62,492 nt of DNA, taken from the NCBI GenBank assembly GCA_028820655.1, contig JAPPIK010000013.1, positions 1 through 62,492 of the forward strand, given 5' to 3'. The notes under the pieces are model-generated. The model was not told the DNA's origin and ran no database searches. It worked only from the letters and a program-made list of their open reading frames with translations. The stretch is from Candidatus Poribacteria bacterium (GTDB lineage: Bacteria; Poribacteria; WGA-4E; JAJDTR01). This document shows, piece after piece, positions 35,807 through 46,162 of the stretch. Every line of letters starts with the position of its first letter. The first letter of the stretch is position 1. The translations under genes were made by a program, and so were the position numbers.

Positions 35807-36819
35807 ACCGATCGGAACACGTAACTCACGATCATCACGGCAACATACGCGCCAATCAACACAACGCCGAAAGGCCGTTTCAGCGTATCTCCCGAGGTGA
35901 AGATGCCAATACGAAAAACAACCAAAATAAATAGCATTGTCGGGAAAAGGATGACGAAGAAATGAGATGCGGCAACCAGGCCTCCAGTTGTCACAGCGGC
36001 GGACACCCCGGCGACAAAGAGCACATTGAGAATGTCGGCGCCGATAACATTTCCGACTGCCAGTTCGCCATGCCCCCTTCTCGCTGCGGTGACTGCCGTG
36101 ACAAACTCCGGCAATGACGTGCCCAACGCAACGATTGAGGCAGCGATGATACTTTGGGGTACGTGTAACCGTAAGGCGGTCTCTTTCGCAGCAGGGATAA
36201 GAATCCATGAGGAGGCTACCACGACCGCAATGGCGAACACCAGCTTAAGGACCACGAAAATTGCGTTGGCATTGCCTTCGGCTGATTCTACGTCTTCGGC
36301 TATTGCGTCTTGATCCACATCACGAGACCAACGAATCGACTGCCACAAGTAAGCGACAAGAAGAATCAAGAACACGAAGCCCATGAATTGCGGCAAATGC
36401 CTTCCCTCCGAGCCGACGAATAGACAGGAGACAACGAGGAGAACCCCTGCGCCGAGTTGCAGCCAGCCCTGGCGGTTTACAATTCTTCGGTTCAACGGCA
36501 GCGGCGCGATTAAGGCGGCGGTTCCAAGTATAAGCCCCGTGTCACAGATGATTGATCCAACCGCATTTCCGAGTGCAAAATCGGGGTTGCCTTTGATGGC
36601 TGCCAACACCGAAACGGCGGCTTCCGGAGTCGTGGTGCCCAAACTCACGATAGTCGCACCAATCAGCACTTTGGGGACTCCCCAACGGACGGACAGGATC
36701 ACGGCTTCCTCAACCAGCCAATCCGCCCCTTTGCCCAAGGTGTATAGGGTAACAACGATGATGGCAAAAAGTGCGTACAGAGGCAGTTCTTGTATGACGT
36801 GGTGAATCCACTGTTCCAT
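35803..36819 (-). CDS. CaCA-family Na+/Ca2+ antiporter
   Basis: The ATG at 36819 overlaps the stop of gltX (TGATG); an in-frame ATG at 36843 inside gltX is less likely. The protein is 338 aa with about ten hydrophobic segments and the two alpha repeats of the CaCA family: VSLGTTTPEAAVSVLAAIKG near 60-85 and VALGTSLPEFVTAVTAARRG near 230-255. The loop between the halves is acidic (DQDAIAEDVESAEGN). It probably exports Ca2+ in exchange for Na+ or H+ at the inner membrane. The gene is in an operon with gltX and the damaged aac(3). Confidence 0.85.
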   Translation of the reverse strand: MEQWIHHVIQELPLYALFAIIVVTLYTLGKGADWLVEEAVILSVRWGVPKVLIGATIVSLGTTTPEAAVSVLAAIKGNPDFALGNAVGSIICDTGLILGTAALIAPLPLNRRIVNRQGWLQLGAGVLLVVSCLFVGSEGRHLPQFMGFVFLILLVAYLWQSIRWSRDVDQDAIAEDVESAEGNANAIFVVLKLVFAIAVVVASSWILIPAAKETALRLHVPQSIIAASIVALGTSLPEFVTAVTAARRGHGELAVGNVIGADILNVLFVAGVSAAVTTGGLVAASHFFVILFPTMLFILVVFRIGIFTSGDTLKRPFGVVLIGAYVAVMIVSYVFRSV

Positions 36820-38306
36820 CACGCACCTCCATTCACATGACAAATCGCTCGGTCAAGTCTTTGCATCACCTTATCCCTGCCGAGCAAGGCAATAATGTCA
36901 AAGAGTCCGGGACCAAACGAAACCCCGGTAAGAGCGATTCGCAAGGGCTGCATAGCTTGCACACGCTTAACGCCGTTCGTGTCGGTATATTCCCAGATAG
37001 CGGTTTCAACCTCCTCAAGGTTGAATGTCTTGAGGGGCGCCATCACGTCCCGCAAACCACCCAATATTTCAAGGGCAGAATCTTTTTTCCACCATTTCTT
37101 GACTGCCTTCGGGTCATACTCAAAGTTATCAACGAAGAAAAAGCTTGTCTGCGGGATAATGTCTGCCAACGTCGTCAAGCGATCACCTACGGATTCAACG
37201 ATTTTCTCTAGCCAAGCCCTGCGGTCTGGCGTAAGATTAGTTTTCAATAACAAACCCTCCTGCTGCAAGAACGGAATCACGGCATTGGTTCGCGCCGCGA
37301 TGTCCATGTCCGTAATATAGTGTCCGTTTAACCATTGCAATTTCTGAATGTCGAATACACTGTTGGTCTTTCCGACCCGTCCCAAGTCGAATATGTCTAT
37401 GAGTTCGTCAATCGAAAAGATTTCCGTTTTATCATCATACGACCACCCAAGCCGCGCCAAAAAGTTGATTACCGCCCGCGGAAGATACCCATCCTGCCGG
37501 TACTTTCCGACAGATACCAAATCGCCGTGTCGCCGCTTGCTGAGTTTTTCACCTTTTGCGCTATTGAGCACCAGTGGAACGTGCGCGAATCGGGGCGGCT
37601 GCATACCCAGCGCTCGGCATATCAACACCTGCTTCGGCATGTTGTTGACGTGGTCTGCGCCTCTGATAACATGCGTAATCCCCATTTCCAAATCGTCGAC
37701 GGTTGAGGTCAGATTGTAAAGCGGCGATCCGTTCGATTTCACAATTACTTCATCTTGGAGCGCGTCCGCTTCAACTCGAATGTCACCCAAAATCAAGTCT
37801 TCCACCGTAATCGGCTCCGGTGGAACTTTGAGACGAACTACCGGTCTGCGTCCTTCCGCTTCCAATCTCTGGCAGTCTGCGGGCGTCAAGTTACGGCATT
37901 TGCCCGCATAGGTCTGATCCCGTTTTTCGGCTCTCGCCTGCTCACGCATCGCCGCCAATTCCTCCGGAGTACAGTAACAGCGATAGGCGTTTCCGTCATC
38001 CAGCAGTTGCGCCACATGCTTCTCGTAGATTTCTCCACGTTGAGATTGAACGTAAGGAGCGTGGGGACCACCAGCAGTTTCGCCTTCATCCCACTCCAGA
38101 CCGAGCCACTTTAGCGAATCGTAAATTTCGCGCATCGATTCTTCGGTCGATCGCTGTTCGTCCGTGTCATCAATCCGTAGAATGAATGTCCCGCCATGGT
38201 GTCTTGCAAAGAGCCAGTTGAATAGCGCCGTTCTCGCGGAACCAATATGCAGGAACCCGGTCGGAGAGGGGGCAAAACGCACCCTGACTCCTGAATCTCC
38301 CGTCAT
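36819..38306 (-). CDS. gltX: glutamyl-tRNA synthetase
   Basis: A 495-aa class I synthetase. The HIGH motif appears as PSPTGFLHIGSA at 14-24 and the KMSKS motif as KLSKRRHGD. The zinc-type knuckle C-x-C near 107-122 (YRCYCTPEELAAM) is present. It attaches glutamate to tRNA-Glu. The presence of glnS next to it indicates that Gln-tRNA is made directly, so gatCAB is not required for Gln. It is in a tight operon with the downstream antiporter. Confidence 0.95.
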   Translation of the reverse strand: MTGDSGVRVRFAPSPTGFLHIGSARTALFNWLFARHHGGTFILRIDDTDEQRSTEESMREIYDSLKWLGLEWDEGETAGGPHAPYVQSQRGEIYEKHVAQLLDDGNAYRCYCTPEELAAMREQARAEKRDQTYAGKCRNLTPADCQRLEAEGRRPVVRLKVPPEPITVEDLILGDIRVEADALQDEVIVKSNGSPLYNLTSTVDDLEMGITHVIRGADHVNNMPKQVLICRALGMQPPRFAHVPLVLNSAKGEKLSKRRHGDLVSVGKYRQDGYLPRAVINFLARLGWSYDDKTEIFSIDELIDIFDLGRVGKTNSVFDIQKLQWLNGHYITDMDIAARTNAVIPFLQQEGLLLKTNLTPDRRAWLEKIVESVGDRLTTLADIIPQTSFFFVDNFEYDPKAVKKWWKKDSALEILGGLRDVMAPLKTFNLEEVETAIWEYTDTNGVKRVQAMQPLRIALTGVSFGPGLFDIIALLGRDKVMQRLDRAICHVNGGA

Positions 38307-38361
38307 AGTTTTTGAAATAAACTCCTTTCTTCCGTAGGAATCCTATACCATCTGCAGATCA

Positions 38362-40113
38362 CTAAGTGTTTTTTTGCGTTTTTTGAATCTTTGCCCACGT
38401 GTCTCGCAATGTCACCGTTCGATTGAACACCGGTTTCTGTTCGGAAGAATCGGGATCTACGCAGAAATATCCCTTCCGAAGAAACTGGTAGTGACTACCA
38501 GGCTTTGCGTCAGCGAGGCTTGGCTCAACTCTCGCGGAATCCTGTATTTGAAGCGAGTTCGGGTTAAGATAGTCGGTGAATTCGTCTCCTTCCTCAACAT
38601 CATTGGGATTTTCCTTGGAGAACAGGTGTTCATACAAGCGCACCTCAGCCTCCATCGCATGAGGGGCGGAGACCCAATGCAATGTGCCGCGAACTTTTCG
38701 ACCGTCTTCGGACCATCCCCCGCGTGTTGCCGGGTCGTAGGTGCAGTGGACTTCGACAATCTCGCCGGTGTTATCATCCCTGACCACACGCTCGCATCTG
38801 ATGTAATAAGCGTGCTTGAGGCGTACTTCACGTCCCGGCGCCAGACGAAAATACTTCTTTGGCGGATCTTCCATGAAGTCCTCGCGTTCAATATAAAGTT
38901 CTCGCGAGAAAGGGATCTCACGTGCTCCCATCGCCTCGTCTTCCGGATTGTTTTCGGCTTCCAGAAATTCCACTTCGTCTTCGGGATAGTTATCAATAAT
39001 GACTTTGAGCGGATCTAACACCGCCATGACGCGCAGCGCTCGTTGGTTCAAGTCTTGGCGAAGGCAGTATTCCAACAACGAGATCTCAACGAGATTGTCC
39101 GCCTTTGCGATTCCAATCCGCCTACAAAAGTCTCGGATGGCTTCAGGGGTGTAGCCGCCGCGGCGCAACCCCGCCAACGTAGGCATCCGGGGATCGTCCC
39201 ACCCGCTAACGTGCCCGTCTTCTACCAACTGAATCAGTTTCCGTTTGCCGAGTACAGTGTTGGTGAGATACAACTTCGCAAACTCAATCTGTTGCGGATG
39301 ATAGATGTCCAACTGATCGAGGAACCAGTCGTAAAGGGGGCGATTGATCTCAAACTCAAGGGAACACAGAGAGTGCGTAATGCCTTCGATGGAGTCGGAA
39401 ATACAGTGCGTGAAGTCGTACATGGGATAGATGCACCACTCGTCACCGGTGTTATGATGCGTCGCGTAAAGGATTCGATACATGACGGGATCACGCATGA
39501 CCAGATTCGGAGATGCCATATCGATTTTCGCTCGAAGCGTGCGCGACCCCTCTTCGAACTCGCCTGCTCTCATGCGCTCGAAGAGGTCTAGGTTCTCTTC
39601 GATGGAGCGGTCGCGAAATGGGCTATCCACTCCCGGTTCGGTTAACGTACCCCGATATTTTCCGTAGCTTATTTCTTCCGCCGTCAAGTCACAAACATAG
39701 GCGACGCCCTTCTTGATCAATTGCGCGGCATATTGATAGAGTTGCTCGAAGTAGCCCGATGCGTAGAACTCGCGATCTTCCCAATCGAAGCCAAGCCATC
39801 GAATATCTTCTTTGATCGACTCCACATACTCGACATCTTCCTTGGTGGGATTGGTATCATCAAATCGAAGGTTGTACAGTCCCTCGTAATCTTCCGCGAT
39901 ACCGAAATTGATGCAAATGGCTTTTGCGCTCCCAAGGTGTATGTAACCGTTCGGCTCCGGCGGAAATCGCGTGTGCACACGACCGCCGTGTTTGTCGGCC
40001 CTTAAATCTTGCTCGACAATCTGTCGGATAAAGTCAGTGGGCACCGCAGAGGGAATAGCAGAATTGCCTTTGTTGTCAACCCCGACTCCATCTGCGGTCG
40101 TTTCGTCAATCAT
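38362..40113 (-). CDS. glnS: glutaminyl-tRNA synthetase
   Basis: A 583-aa class I synthetase. Motif [13 protein letters not shown] is at 51-63 (HIGH class). The second class I motif, normally VMSKRKL, reads VLGKRKL, so the MSK is replaced by LGK while the following Lys-Arg-Lys is kept. The anticodon-binding beta barrels cover the C-terminal ~220 residues. It charges tRNA-Gln in the cytoplasm. It lies 55 bp upstream of gltX on the same strand. Confidence 0.95.
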   Translation of the reverse strand: MIDETTADGVGVDNKGNSAIPSAVPTDFIRQIVEQDLRADKHGGRVHTRFPPEPNGYIHLGSAKAICINFGIAEDYEGLYNLRFDDTNPTKEDVEYVESIKEDIRWLGFDWEDREFYASGYFEQLYQYAAQLIKKGVAYVCDLTAEEISYGKYRGTLTEPGVDSPFRDRSIEENLDLFERMRAGEFEEGSRTLRAKIDMASPNLVMRDPVMYRILYATHHNTGDEWCIYPMYDFTHCISDSIEGITHSLCSLEFEINRPLYDWFLDQLDIYHPQQIEFAKLYLTNTVLGKRKLIQLVEDGHVSGWDDPRMPTLAGLRRGGYTPEAIRDFCRRIGIAKADNLVEISLLEYCLRQDLNQRALRVMAVLDPLKVIIDNYPEDEVEFLEAENNPEDEAMGAREIPFSRELYIEREDFMEDPPKKYFRLAPGREVRLKHAYYIRCERVVRDDNTGEIVEVHCTYDPATRGGWSEDGRKVRGTLHWVSAPHAMEAEVRLYEHLFSKENPNDVEEGDEFTDYLNPNSLQIQDSARVEPSLADAKPGSHYQFLRKGYFCVDPDSSEQKPVFNRTVTLRDTWAKIQKTQKNT

Positions 40114-40454
40114 TGAATCACTCCTCTAAATGGGGAAAAGTGTCCCGTTGAATCCTGCCAATTGAATGACTCGGCACCAGAATTCTTTGATTTCCTTACG
40201 CATTCCGGTGGGCACTAAGCAGAACAACATTATACCACAGGCTTTTCTGTAAGTCACGTAAGACCATCGGAGAATTGCAGGAAGAGCAGATGAAAACGCC
40301 TATTTCGTTCGTGTTTCAAAGAGTTAGCGGCGCCTAACACGCAACTTGATAGATTGAGGCATCTATGATATAATTTGACGTGATCGCACGGCCTCGTTCA
40401 AACGTATAAACTCATCTCGTGTCTAACAGAAACCATTTGCGGAGAAATCCTTTT
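40114..40454. other. divergent spacer between glnS and the large protease
   Basis: About 340 bp. It should carry both divergent promoters, but no unambiguous -35/-10 pair was identified. No tRNA or gene was seen. Confidence 0.5.
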
Positions 40455-43400
40455 ATGTCACGAAAACTGATCCTTGTTTTTTGCGTAATTAGTTTAAGTA
40501 CAATCTGCTGTATTGAAAGTATTGCGCAGTTTTTCCCGGATGCGGCGGTGCACACGCCGCTTCACAAATTAGATCCCGTGCTGAAGCCGCTTGTTTTGAG
40601 ACCCAAAGGCTCTCTTCAAACAAGCTACGCCTCACCGTTCATCCAATTCTCCGAACTGTATGGTACGGATGTAATCAATGCCATGCTATTGATGTCGGAC
40701 TCGCCGCACTCCCTTCGTGCATTTGGCGTGGAGTCACATTCGGTTATTCGATTAAACGATCATTCGTACGGTTTTTTGGTTACGACGGTACTCCCCGTAG
40801 ATTCTCTGTCCGCGGTTGCCGACATGCGGAACGTAGCATATATTCACGCATCCCGGCGGGGTGAATTGGCTGCTCCCGCATTGGACAGAAGTGCTATCGC
40901 TACCGGCGCAAATCAGGTATGGGAAAGCAATCCCGCCTTTACCGGGAAGGATGTTGTCGTCGGAATTATCGATACCGGGATTGATTGGTCTCACGAAGAT
41001 TTCAAGAATCCGGACGGCAGCTCGAGAATTCTGTGGATTTGGGATCAGACGCAAACGGCGACCGATCAAACCCCTCAAGACTACGGGTATGGAACAGAAT
41101 GGACGCAGATGCAGGTCGACGAGGGAACTCCGACTCAGAACGATTATAATGGACATGGCACGTATGTGGCTTCGGTTGCCGCCGGCAACGGCAGGGGGAC
41201 GAGTGTGCAACGGTCAAGTCCAAGGTTCGTGGGCATGGCCCCGGAAGCGGACATAATTGTGGTGAAATCACATCTGTTCGAGAATCAGGTATTGGATGGG
41301 GTGCGTTACATCTTCGAAAAGGCGGAATCGCTCGGAAAACCGGCAGTGGTAAATTTGAGTTTCGATTACCAAATAGGACCGCACGATGGTCGAACGCTTC
41401 TGGAACAGGGGTTGAATCAATTGGTGGAGGAGACGTCCGGCAGGGCGCTAGTTGCTAGCGCGGGAAACAGAGGAGAAAGTACAATCCATGCCGGCACAGT
41501 CTTGCTGCCGCCGGATGGAGAAAATTACCAAAAGCTAATTCCGGTGCCTGACTTTAACGATTCCACCCTGTATACGGAGATTTGGTATTCATCAAAGGAA
41601 TCCATTTCGGTGCGGGTGAGAGTTCCGGGGACCAATCCGGGAGAAACCGTTGATTTCGAGTGGGTTCCTCCCGGACAGGTGGATGATTTCGATATCCCGA
41701 AAGGCCCTTGGGAAGGCGCGACGTTGATTGTCGATTCTCAACAGCAGCACCCGGTTTATCCCGATCTCTCCTCTATCATCGTTTGGTTATGGAATGGCGG
41801 CGATATAAGCTTGCCACTTGATCGGTACGAGATGACGATAGAACTTGACGGGCCGGGAGTTCCTTTCGATGCCTACTATTTGTCCAGTGAAATCGACGGC
41901 GGGTTCAGGACAGAAAGCCCCGATCCATGGCTAATTCCGGGCGACGCCAACAAAACTGTCGGATCGCCATCCACGGCCAGAGGTGTCATCAGTGTCGCCT
42001 CCCATATCACACGAAACGACTGGGTGGACCAATTCGGCATCGGTAGAGCGGTCAATTCACTCGTAGGTGAAATTTCTACCATATCCAGCGTCGGACCACG
42101 CCGTGATGAGGGAGAAAAGCCCGATATCGCTGCGCCGGGAGAGATGATTGTGGGTGCGCTTTCGGGGAGGAGCTGGGAATTTCCGCCATACGTTCTTCAT
42201 GACCAAAGTCATTTCGCACATCGGGGATCGAGTGTTGCCGCCGCTCATGTCGCCGGAGCGGCGGCGCTTTTGCTGCAGCAAGATCCGGGGCGAACAGCGA
42301 TAGAGTTGCAGCGACTCCTGATTGAGAGTGCGGTCGATAGCGGTGTTCCGGGCTGGGATAGCCACTGGGGTGCGGGACGACTGAATATCTTAGCGTCGTT
42401 AAACGTACCCGCAGCCCCCCGGGGTTTTACCGGTGTATCCGAAAACGGAGCGGTGGGTTTAAGTTGGTCGGCGAATCTCGAATCGAACATTGCCGGGTAC
42501 AGGATCTACATCTTCGACCAAATTATCGAGGCTGGTAATGTCGAGGCTTTTAGGTTGGCGGGCCTCACGAACGATGCACCTGTCGTCGTCTCGTTGAGCG
42601 CGTTCAACACCGCTGGAAATGAGAGCGCCAAGACGCGGCCCTTGGTTGTTATCCCAACGGCAGATCCGGGAGTAGTAGACTTGACTTTACCGACTCCACC
42701 TACCGGCTTGATTGCGACACGTGGGGATGGAACCGTTTTTCTATTCTGGACGGCAAGCCCCGAGACGGATGTTGCCGGCTATTTGGTTTTTTTCGGTCCT
42801 GCGCCTCGATCGTATTTCGAGCCCTATGAAGTAAGGGATGATACCGCTATTGGACTATCGGGGGCAGACAATGATGTGCCCATTTACGCCTCCGTCGCTG
42901 CTTTTGATGCGGCGGGAAATGTGAGCAGACTCTCCGAGGAAGTGGTATTCACTCCGAGGGCTCAAGATGCTACGCTGATTCCCGAGCAAGAAGGCTGGCC
43001 GTTTCGCACAGAGAGCGAAGTATTCTCCTCGCCGGTGCTTGTGGACCTGGAAGGAGACGGTACGCTCGAGGTTGTTGTAGGTTCTAAGGATGGATTGCTC
43101 CAAGTTTGGAATCACGACGGCTCATCGGTTGCGGGTTGGCCGCAAGAGACCGATGGCGAATTGATAGCCGCACCGTCTGTGGCCGATCTTGATGCCGACG
43201 GCAGCCTCGAAATTGTGATACCGGTCGAGCAGCGAGTACACATATTCCGCTCCGACGGCACACGATTCAACTCGGAATGGCCAAAACGCTTCAGGAGCCG
43301 AATCGTCGCGGCGGCTACACTGGCCGATCTCGACGAAGATTTTGACAAAGAAATCATCATTGTCACCAAAACGGACGGCGTGCACGTGCTTCATCATGAC

Positions 43401-44909
43401 GGAGACGACTTTGACGGTTGGCCGCAGGAAATAGAGGATTTCGGTTTAACCCCCGCTGCAGTTGGCGACTTAAACGGAGACGCTTCCCTAGAGCTAGTCC
43501 TCACTACGAGCGGAGCCAACGTATATGTATGGGAATCCGACGGCACCGCATTGGAGGGCTGGCCTATTGAACCACGCCCGGGAACCGGAGCCAACGCACC
43601 ACCGGTGTTGGCTGACCTCGATACGGACGGCACACTGGAAATAATATTAATGTTCAGGAACGGAAGTATCTACGTTCTTTCTCAAAAAGGCGAGGTCCGA
43701 GAAGGATGGCCCCAGCGGATAGGATACACGCCGTACGGCGCACCGGCGGTCGGCGATCTGAACAGTGATGGACAACTCGAGATTATCACCGGTGATTTGG
43801 GCACATCAAGCATTGTCGCTTTGAGTGAAGACGGTACATTGGCACAGGGATGGCCAATTTCAATATTCGGATCATCGGTTACATCGATACCCGTGCTGGG
43901 CGACATTAACGGTGATGGCGAAATTGAAGTGATCGTTGCAACCAACTATGGAAGGATTTTTGGACAATTGCACGCGTTCAGTTCCAGCGGTGTCGAGTTG
44001 GAGGGATGGCCCCTGATTACCTCGGGCAATCTTCAATCATCACCAGCTATCGGCGACCTTGATAACGACGGGGACATAGAAGTCTGCATCGGCTCATTAC
44101 GGGCGCCCAATCAGGATTCGTTTACTCCCGGATCAGTCTACATTTGGGACTTGGAAGGTCAATCCACGGACGCACCGATTGAGTGGGGAATGTTTCAAGC
44201 AAATCCGGAACATACCGGTGTCTACGTTAACAACCTCCCTCCCTCTAACGTGCTCGCAGGGTTCACAGGCACGCGTGAATTCAATCAGATACGACTGAAC
44301 TGGACGACTGACGGAGAATACGGTAATCTCGGCTGGCGAATCTATCGCAGGGAAGCGCCGGATGGGGAGTTTGAACCGCTCCTAGACGCTTTCCGGTCGA
44401 CCATTGACCGCCCGGTTAAAGTCTTGGTGAAAGGCAGAGGATACAGTAGTTCCGAACGCGATTATGTCTTTTTTGACGAGGATACATCGCCGCTTGGAAG
44501 CTATTCCTATTATTTGGAGAATAGAGGGCTATTGGGCAGAATCAGTCTATCACCCATTGTCACTGTCGAGGGCTTGAAAGCCGTCACCATCGGCGGACTC
44601 AAGACCGAACTTTATCAGAGTTTTCCGAATCCGGGCAATCCCGAAACTTGGCTTCCATTTGCACTTGGCACCACGGCCCAAGTCTCGGTTACCATACGCA
44701 ATACATCTGGCGATCTGGTTAGGGAACTCGATTTGGGAGAAAGACCGGAGGGATTGTATACCACCAAGTCAAACGCCGGATATTGGGATGGGCGAAACGA
44801 CCTGGGTGAATTAGTCGCCAGCGGTGCATATTATTATACATTTACGATTTCAGATCGAGATGGCTCTGGTGCTCGGGAAATGACCCGACGGCTCGTTATC
44901 TTAAAGTAA
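40455..44909 (+). CDS. secreted subtilisin-like (S8) protease with FN3, FG-GAP/VCBS-like repeats and a FlgD-type tail
   Basis: 1,484 aa from the ATG at 40455, which has GGAGAAA upstream; a GTG at 40419 would add 12 residues. In the longer numbering: a signal peptide at 13-37, then the catalytic Asp 185 (GIIDTGIDW), His 246 (NGHGTYVAS) and Ser 605 (RGSSVAAAHVAGAA). The segment between His and Ser is long, with an inserted beta domain. FN3-like domains follow at about 660-850, then about seven FG-GAP/VCBS-like beta-propeller repeats (LADLDEDFDKEIIIV type) to about 1270, a further Ig-like domain, and a C-terminal region with FPNPGNPETWLPFALG and GYWDGRNDLGELVASGAYYY. This last part resembles FlgD-like/T9SS-type C-terminal domains, suggesting cell-surface attachment. 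Degradation of external protein is inferred. Confidence 0.9.
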   Translation: MSRKLILVFCVISLSTICCIESIAQFFPDAAVHTPLHKLDPVLKPLVLRPKGSLQTSYASPFIQFSELYGTDVINAMLLMSDSPHSLRAFGVESHSVIRLNDHSYGFLVTTVLPVDSLSAVADMRNVAYIHASRRGELAAPALDRSAIATGANQVWESNPAFTGKDVVVGIIDTGIDWSHEDFKNPDGSSRILWIWDQTQTATDQTPQDYGYGTEWTQMQVDEGTPTQNDYNGHGTYVASVAAGNGRGTSVQRSSPRFVGMAPEADIIVVKSHLFENQVLDGVRYIFEKAESLGKPAVVNLSFDYQIGPHDGRTLLEQGLNQLVEETSGRALVASAGNRGESTIHAGTVLLPPDGENYQKLIPVPDFNDSTLYTEIWYSSKESISVRVRVPGTNPGETVDFEWVPPGQVDDFDIPKGPWEGATLIVDSQQQHPVYPDLSSIIVWLWNGGDISLPLDRYEMTIELDGPGVPFDAYYLSSEIDGGFRTESPDPWLIPGDANKTVGSPSTARGVISVASHITRNDWVDQFGIGRAVNSLVGEISTISSVGPRRDEGEKPDIAAPGEMIVGALSGRSWEFPPYVLHDQSHFAHRGSSVAAAHVAGAAALLLQQDPGRTAIELQRLLIESAVDSGVPGWDSHWGAGRLNILASLNVPAAPRGFTGVSENGAVGLSWSANLESNIAGYRIYIFDQIIEAGNVEAFRLAGLTNDAPVVVSLSAFNTAGNESAKTRPLVVIPTADPGVVDLTLPTPPTGLIATRGDGTVFLFWTASPETDVAGYLVFFGPAPRSYFEPYEVRDDTAIGLSGADNDVPIYASVAAFDAAGNVSRLSEEVVFTPRAQDATLIPEQEGWPFRTESEVFSSPVLVDLEGDGTLEVVVGSKDGLLQVWNHDGSSVAGWPQETDGELIAAPSVADLDADGSLEIVIPVEQRVHIFRSDGTRFNSEWPKRFRSRIVAAATLADLDEDFDKEIIIVTKTDGVHVLHHDGDDFDGWPQEIEDFGLTPAAVGDLNGDASLELVLTTSGANVYVWESDGTALEGWPIEPRPGTGANAPPVLADLDTDGTLEIILMFRNGSIYVLSQKGEVREGWPQRIGYTPYGAPAVGDLNSDGQLEIITGDLGTSSIVALSEDGTLAQGWPISIFGSSVTSIPVLGDINGDGEIEVIVATNYGRIFGQLHAFSSSGVELEGWPLITSGNLQSSPAIGDLDNDGDIEVCIGSLRAPNQDSFTPGSVYIWDLEGQSTDAPIEWGMFQANPEHTGVYVNNLPPSNVLAGFTGTREFNQIRLNWTTDGEYGNLGWRIYRREAPDGEFEPLLDAFRSTIDRPVKVLVKGRGYSSSERDYVFFDEDTSPLGSYSYYLENRGLLGRISLSPIVTVEGLKAVTIGGLKTELYQSFPNPGNPETWLPFALGTTAQVSVTIRNTSGDLVRELDLGERPEGLYTTKSNAGYWDGRNDLGELVASGAYYYTFTISDRDGSGAREMTRRLVILK

Positions 44910-45022
44910 GTACCGAAACACACAGAAGTCGAGACAGTCAGGAGAAACCAGATTTCCAGAAAATTCGGGCCGTTTTCGCGTGTGGCCAATCCAGGTCGCG
45001 GAACCCATGTGTGGCTTGCCAG

Positions 45023-45910
45023 TCAATTGCTGCCATGCCATTTGAAACGCTTCCGGTATTTTCCGTCAGGCAGGCGAGTGGGGAAGTTGTAATCCCGATT
45101 TGTTAACAATGTGTAAATGCGCGAATCGCGATTGCGTACCAATTCCAGGGTGTGCAGACTCCACTCATCGTCAATCTCTTCCTTCCGTCCGCAGTAACTC
45201 TGAGCACCCAGAATCGATGTTAATGCCCAATAGATATACTCGGTGATTTGGCACCCATAGTCGCATGTTCGGTCGTAATTGGTAAACCACGCGCTTTCCG
45301 GATATGCGCGGGGGACTCGCCTAAAATGCCCGCCTCTCGCAATGTCCATCGCCTTCGCAACGTTCGTGTTCGGCTTTTCGCCAAAAATATCCGGATACAC
45401 ACCAGCGTAGCCCGCGCTGGTGATTAAGTGCAGTATTTCCTCCAAGGCGGCATCAAATTTTCCTTCCACCGCACCGTTTGGATGCGTTTCATCACCGTAC
45501 AGATCTTGTAGGCTCATCCCATTCAACACGTGTGCAGGTATGTAGGTTTCTAGGTCAATCTCCTCCCGATCTCGCTCGGTAGCAAACATGATAATGGCGG
45601 CGCGGTTGCGCCGCATCTGTGCTACGATTGCAGGATTGTCGGGCAATCCGTCTTCATCGTTATCCAAATATTGGGCTAACACGTTCGCCGCGTGTAGCGC
45701 TTTGTTATCTGAAGTATTCGCAGAAGCGTATACCTGAATCCCGAACACACTTGCCTGTTTGTGAAAAACGTGAGAAAATCCTACAGGCGCATCGTTGCTG
45801 AGGGGCTGAATCTTCAACGGCGTGGTAATCATGTCTCCGGGCCAATTGCTTATGCAAATCAACGTGCTAACTAAGAATAGGTATCCCATACGTTTGTTGA
45901 TGAAGTGCAT
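45023..45910 (-). CDS. conserved secreted protein of unknown function
   Basis: A 295-aa protein with an N-terminal signal segment. An EF-hand- or dockerin-like acidic loop, YLDNDEDGLPDN, lies at about 82-93. Other conserved-looking stretches are KFDAALEEILHLITSAGYAG and CDYGCQITEYIYWALTSILG. The EEILH pattern could be a metal site, but no HExxH motif is present. Three Cys near 217-242 may form disulfides after export. No family is recognised with confidence. Confidence 0.55.
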   Translation of the reverse strand: MHFINKRMGYLFLVSTLICISNWPGDMITTPLKIQPLSNDAPVGFSHVFHKQASVFGIQVYASANTSDNKALHAANVLAQYLDNDEDGLPDNPAIVAQMRRNRAAIIMFATERDREEIDLETYIPAHVLNGMSLQDLYGDETHPNGAVEGKFDAALEEILHLITSAGYAGVYPDIFGEKPNTNVAKAMDIARGGHFRRVPRAYPESAWFTNYDRTCDYGCQITEYIYWALTSILGAQSYCGRKEEIDDEWSLHTLELVRNRDSRIYTLLTNRDYNFPTRLPDGKYRKRFKWHGSN

Positions 45911-46162
45911 CCTTGATGAGGATTGTTCTCTGTTGAAGAGGCATTCTTTGCACTGTCGTTATCTGTTGTGATTGGTGGAAAACTGTATTTGTTGCCAAAA
46001 AGGGAAATCATGACACACATCTAGCATGAACGCAAGCTGATTGTTGCCTCGTCTGAGAGAATATACGGTCCATTTTGTTACGATAATACGGTTGTATGAC
46101 TTGCTGTTGAGAGTTTATAATGATAGCTATAATCAGAATCGACAGACGACGAGAGGATGATT

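Noticed and set aside
35441-36208. Long minus-strand frame beginning MDSYPCCERDRL
   Set aside because: Only the part after 35806 is aac(3)-like. The earlier part is an out-of-frame shadow of the antiporter gene.
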